Source: Hydrogenophaga sp. SL48 (GTDB lineage Bacteria > Pseudomonadota > Gammaproteobacteria > Burkholderiales > Burkholderiaceae_C). Taken from it: a stretch of 64,000 nt of DNA. Both the position numbers and the translations under genes were made by a program. The number at the start of each line of letters is the position of its first letter. Position 1 is the first letter of the stretch. Below, piece after piece: positions 63,219 through 64,000 of this stretch. The stretch is from assembly GCF_021729865.1 (NCBI RefSeq), contig NZ_CP063400.1, forward strand, positions 868,001 through 932,000, read 5' to 3'. The notes under the pieces are model-generated. The model had not been told where the DNA came from and searched no databases. It was given only the letters and a program-made list of their open reading frames with translations.

Positions 63219-64000
63219 ATGAGACCCAGCCCCGCCGCGATCAGCGAAGCCATTGCCGGTTTCGGCATGGACACCATCACCCTGGCCGGCCCGCTCGAAG
63301 CCAAGCTCGCCGCCATGAAGGCCGCCGGCTTCTCGCAGGTGATGCTCAAGGCCAACGACATCAACGGCCACCCCGGCGGCATCGAGGCCGCGGTGGCGGC
63401 CGTGAAAGCCAGCGGCCTGCGCGGCACCGGCTTCCAGGTGCTGCGCGATTTCGAGGGCCTCAGCGGCCACCTGCACCACTACAAGGTGGACATCGCCAAG
63501 GCCATGCTGGAGATGTGCGCCGCACTCGACTGCAAGGTCTTGCTCGCGTGCTCCAGCACCTCGGCCCACGCCAGCCAGGACCTCGACCACCTCGCGCGCG
63601 ACCTGCGCAAGCTCGCCATGCTGGCGCTGCCGCTGGGCATCAAGATCGCCTACGAAGGCCTGTCCTGGGGCCGCACGGTCAACGAGTTCACCACCGCGTG
63701 GGACGTGGTCTGCCGCGCCGACTGCCCCAACCTCGGCCTGGGCATCGACTCCTTTCATATCGTCGCGGCCAAGACCCCGCTGGAAGAGATCGACTACCTC
63801 GACCCGAGCAAGATCTTCCTGGTGCAGCTCGCCGACTTCATGTGGCAGGAGACCAAGACCTTTGAAGAGCGCATGAGCACCGCGCGCACCTTCCGCGTGT
63901 TCCCCGGCGAAGGCGTGCACAGCGAGCAGCTGGTGGAGCTGGTGCAGAAACTCGACCGCCTGGGCTACGACGGCGACTACAGCTTCGAGGTCTTCAACGA
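63219..64000 (+). CDS. sugar phosphate isomerase/epimerase, 3-dehydroshikimate dehydratase-like (partial)
   Basis: The frame runs to the window edge with no stop, about 260 residues visible. The barrel carries the segments KIAYEGLSWGRTVNEF (metal Glu), LGIDSFHIVAAKTPLEEIDY (Asp and His), IFLVQLADFM (Gln), FRVFPGEGVH (Arg) and YSFEVFN (Glu), which match AsbF/QuiC dehydroshikimate dehydratases as I remember them. It would turn 3-dehydroshikimate into protocatechuate. Start MRPSPAAISEAIAGFGMDTI is 4 bp after the VOC stop. The C-terminus is missing. Confidence 0.85.
   Translation, partial: MRPSPAAISEAIAGFGMDTITLAGPLEAKLAAMKAAGFSQVMLKANDINGHPGGIEAAVAAVKASGLRGTGFQVLRDFEGLSGHLHHYKVDIAKAMLEMCAALDCKVLLACSSTSAHASQDLDHLARDLRKLAMLALPLGIKIAYEGLSWGRTVNEFTTAWDVVCRADCPNLGLGIDSFHIVAAKTPLEEIDYLDPSKIFLVQLADFMWQETKTFEERMSTARTFRVFPGEGVHSEQLVELVQKLDRLGYDGDYSFEVFN

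Noticed and set aside
1..64000. CRISPR arrays, insertion sequences, prophage genes or rRNA operons
   Set aside because: I saw no regular repeat-spacer pattern, transposase, integrase or rRNA sequence, and no tRNA besides the tmRNA.

Overview
The window is about 65% GC chromosomal DNA with dense, short-gapped genes. Gene content and order (gyrA-serC-pheA-tyrA-aroA/cmk-rpsA-ihfB-lapA-lapB, a fused aroA-cmk, tmRNA tag ANDERFALAA, intracellular PHB depolymerase, glnA-ntrBC, many GSTs and TRAP/ABC uptake genes) point to a betaproteobacterium of the order Burkholderiales, family Comamonadaceae (Hydrogenophaga-like). The genus is inferred from memory of gene order and protein style, not from a search.

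Left part (1-15 kb). The end of a TRAP permease meets a DadA-like oxidase. Then a racemase-like gene faces a long minus-strand block, lapB to gyrA (2797-14313), that joins DNA supercoiling, serine, aromatic amino acid and CMP metabolism, ribosomal protein S1, IHF and LPS quality control. Middle-left (14.5-24 kb): ompA, two unrecognised genes, ubiG, gph, ssrA (tmRNA), a pseudouridine synthase, a DUF2726-like protein, a hydrolase, an EI24/CysZ-like membrane protein and a CinA-type domain protein. Next comes a nitrogen-control unit: glnA with two NtrC-like palindromes and a sigma-54-like promoter, a small secreted protein, ntrB and ntrC (23.3-28.5 kb).

Middle (29-52 kb). xthA is followed by a tight five-gene set, 29479-33825: thermostable-hemolysin family protein, AMP-binding ligase, haem-oxygenase-like diiron oxidase, SDR and a secreted TPR protein. 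I regard it as the best candidate for an undescribed biosynthetic system. After it lie folA, thyA, a GST, an MFS permease, a GlcD-like FAD oxidase, DUF2069, YihY, an orphan P450, a MocR regulator divergent from a DUF2917 gene, a hydrolase, metY, a CBS protein, phaZ, another GST, a cupin, aroC and a second MFS permease.

Right part (52-64 kb). A LysR regulator diverges from a catabolic set: two ureohydrolases resembling guanidinobutyrase and guanidinopropionase, a TIM-barrel protein, an isopenicillin-N-synthase-like 2OG oxygenase, an amino-acid ABC binding protein, a fused permease-ATPase, a class II aldolase-like protein and a GhrA-like hydroxyacid dehydrogenase. It looks like an uptake and breakdown route for a guanidino compound. 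An IclR regulator then diverges from a VOC protein and a dehydroshikimate-dehydratase-like TIM barrel, which runs off the window and together look like a split QuiC.

Six gene ends (lapB, ntrC, metY, phaZ, the first ureohydrolase and the hydroxyacid dehydrogenase) carry related GC-rich repeat elements. They begin 0-6 bases after the stop codon, always in the same orientation to the gene, and four of them show compensatory base changes in their stems. This dispersed element is the second main finding.
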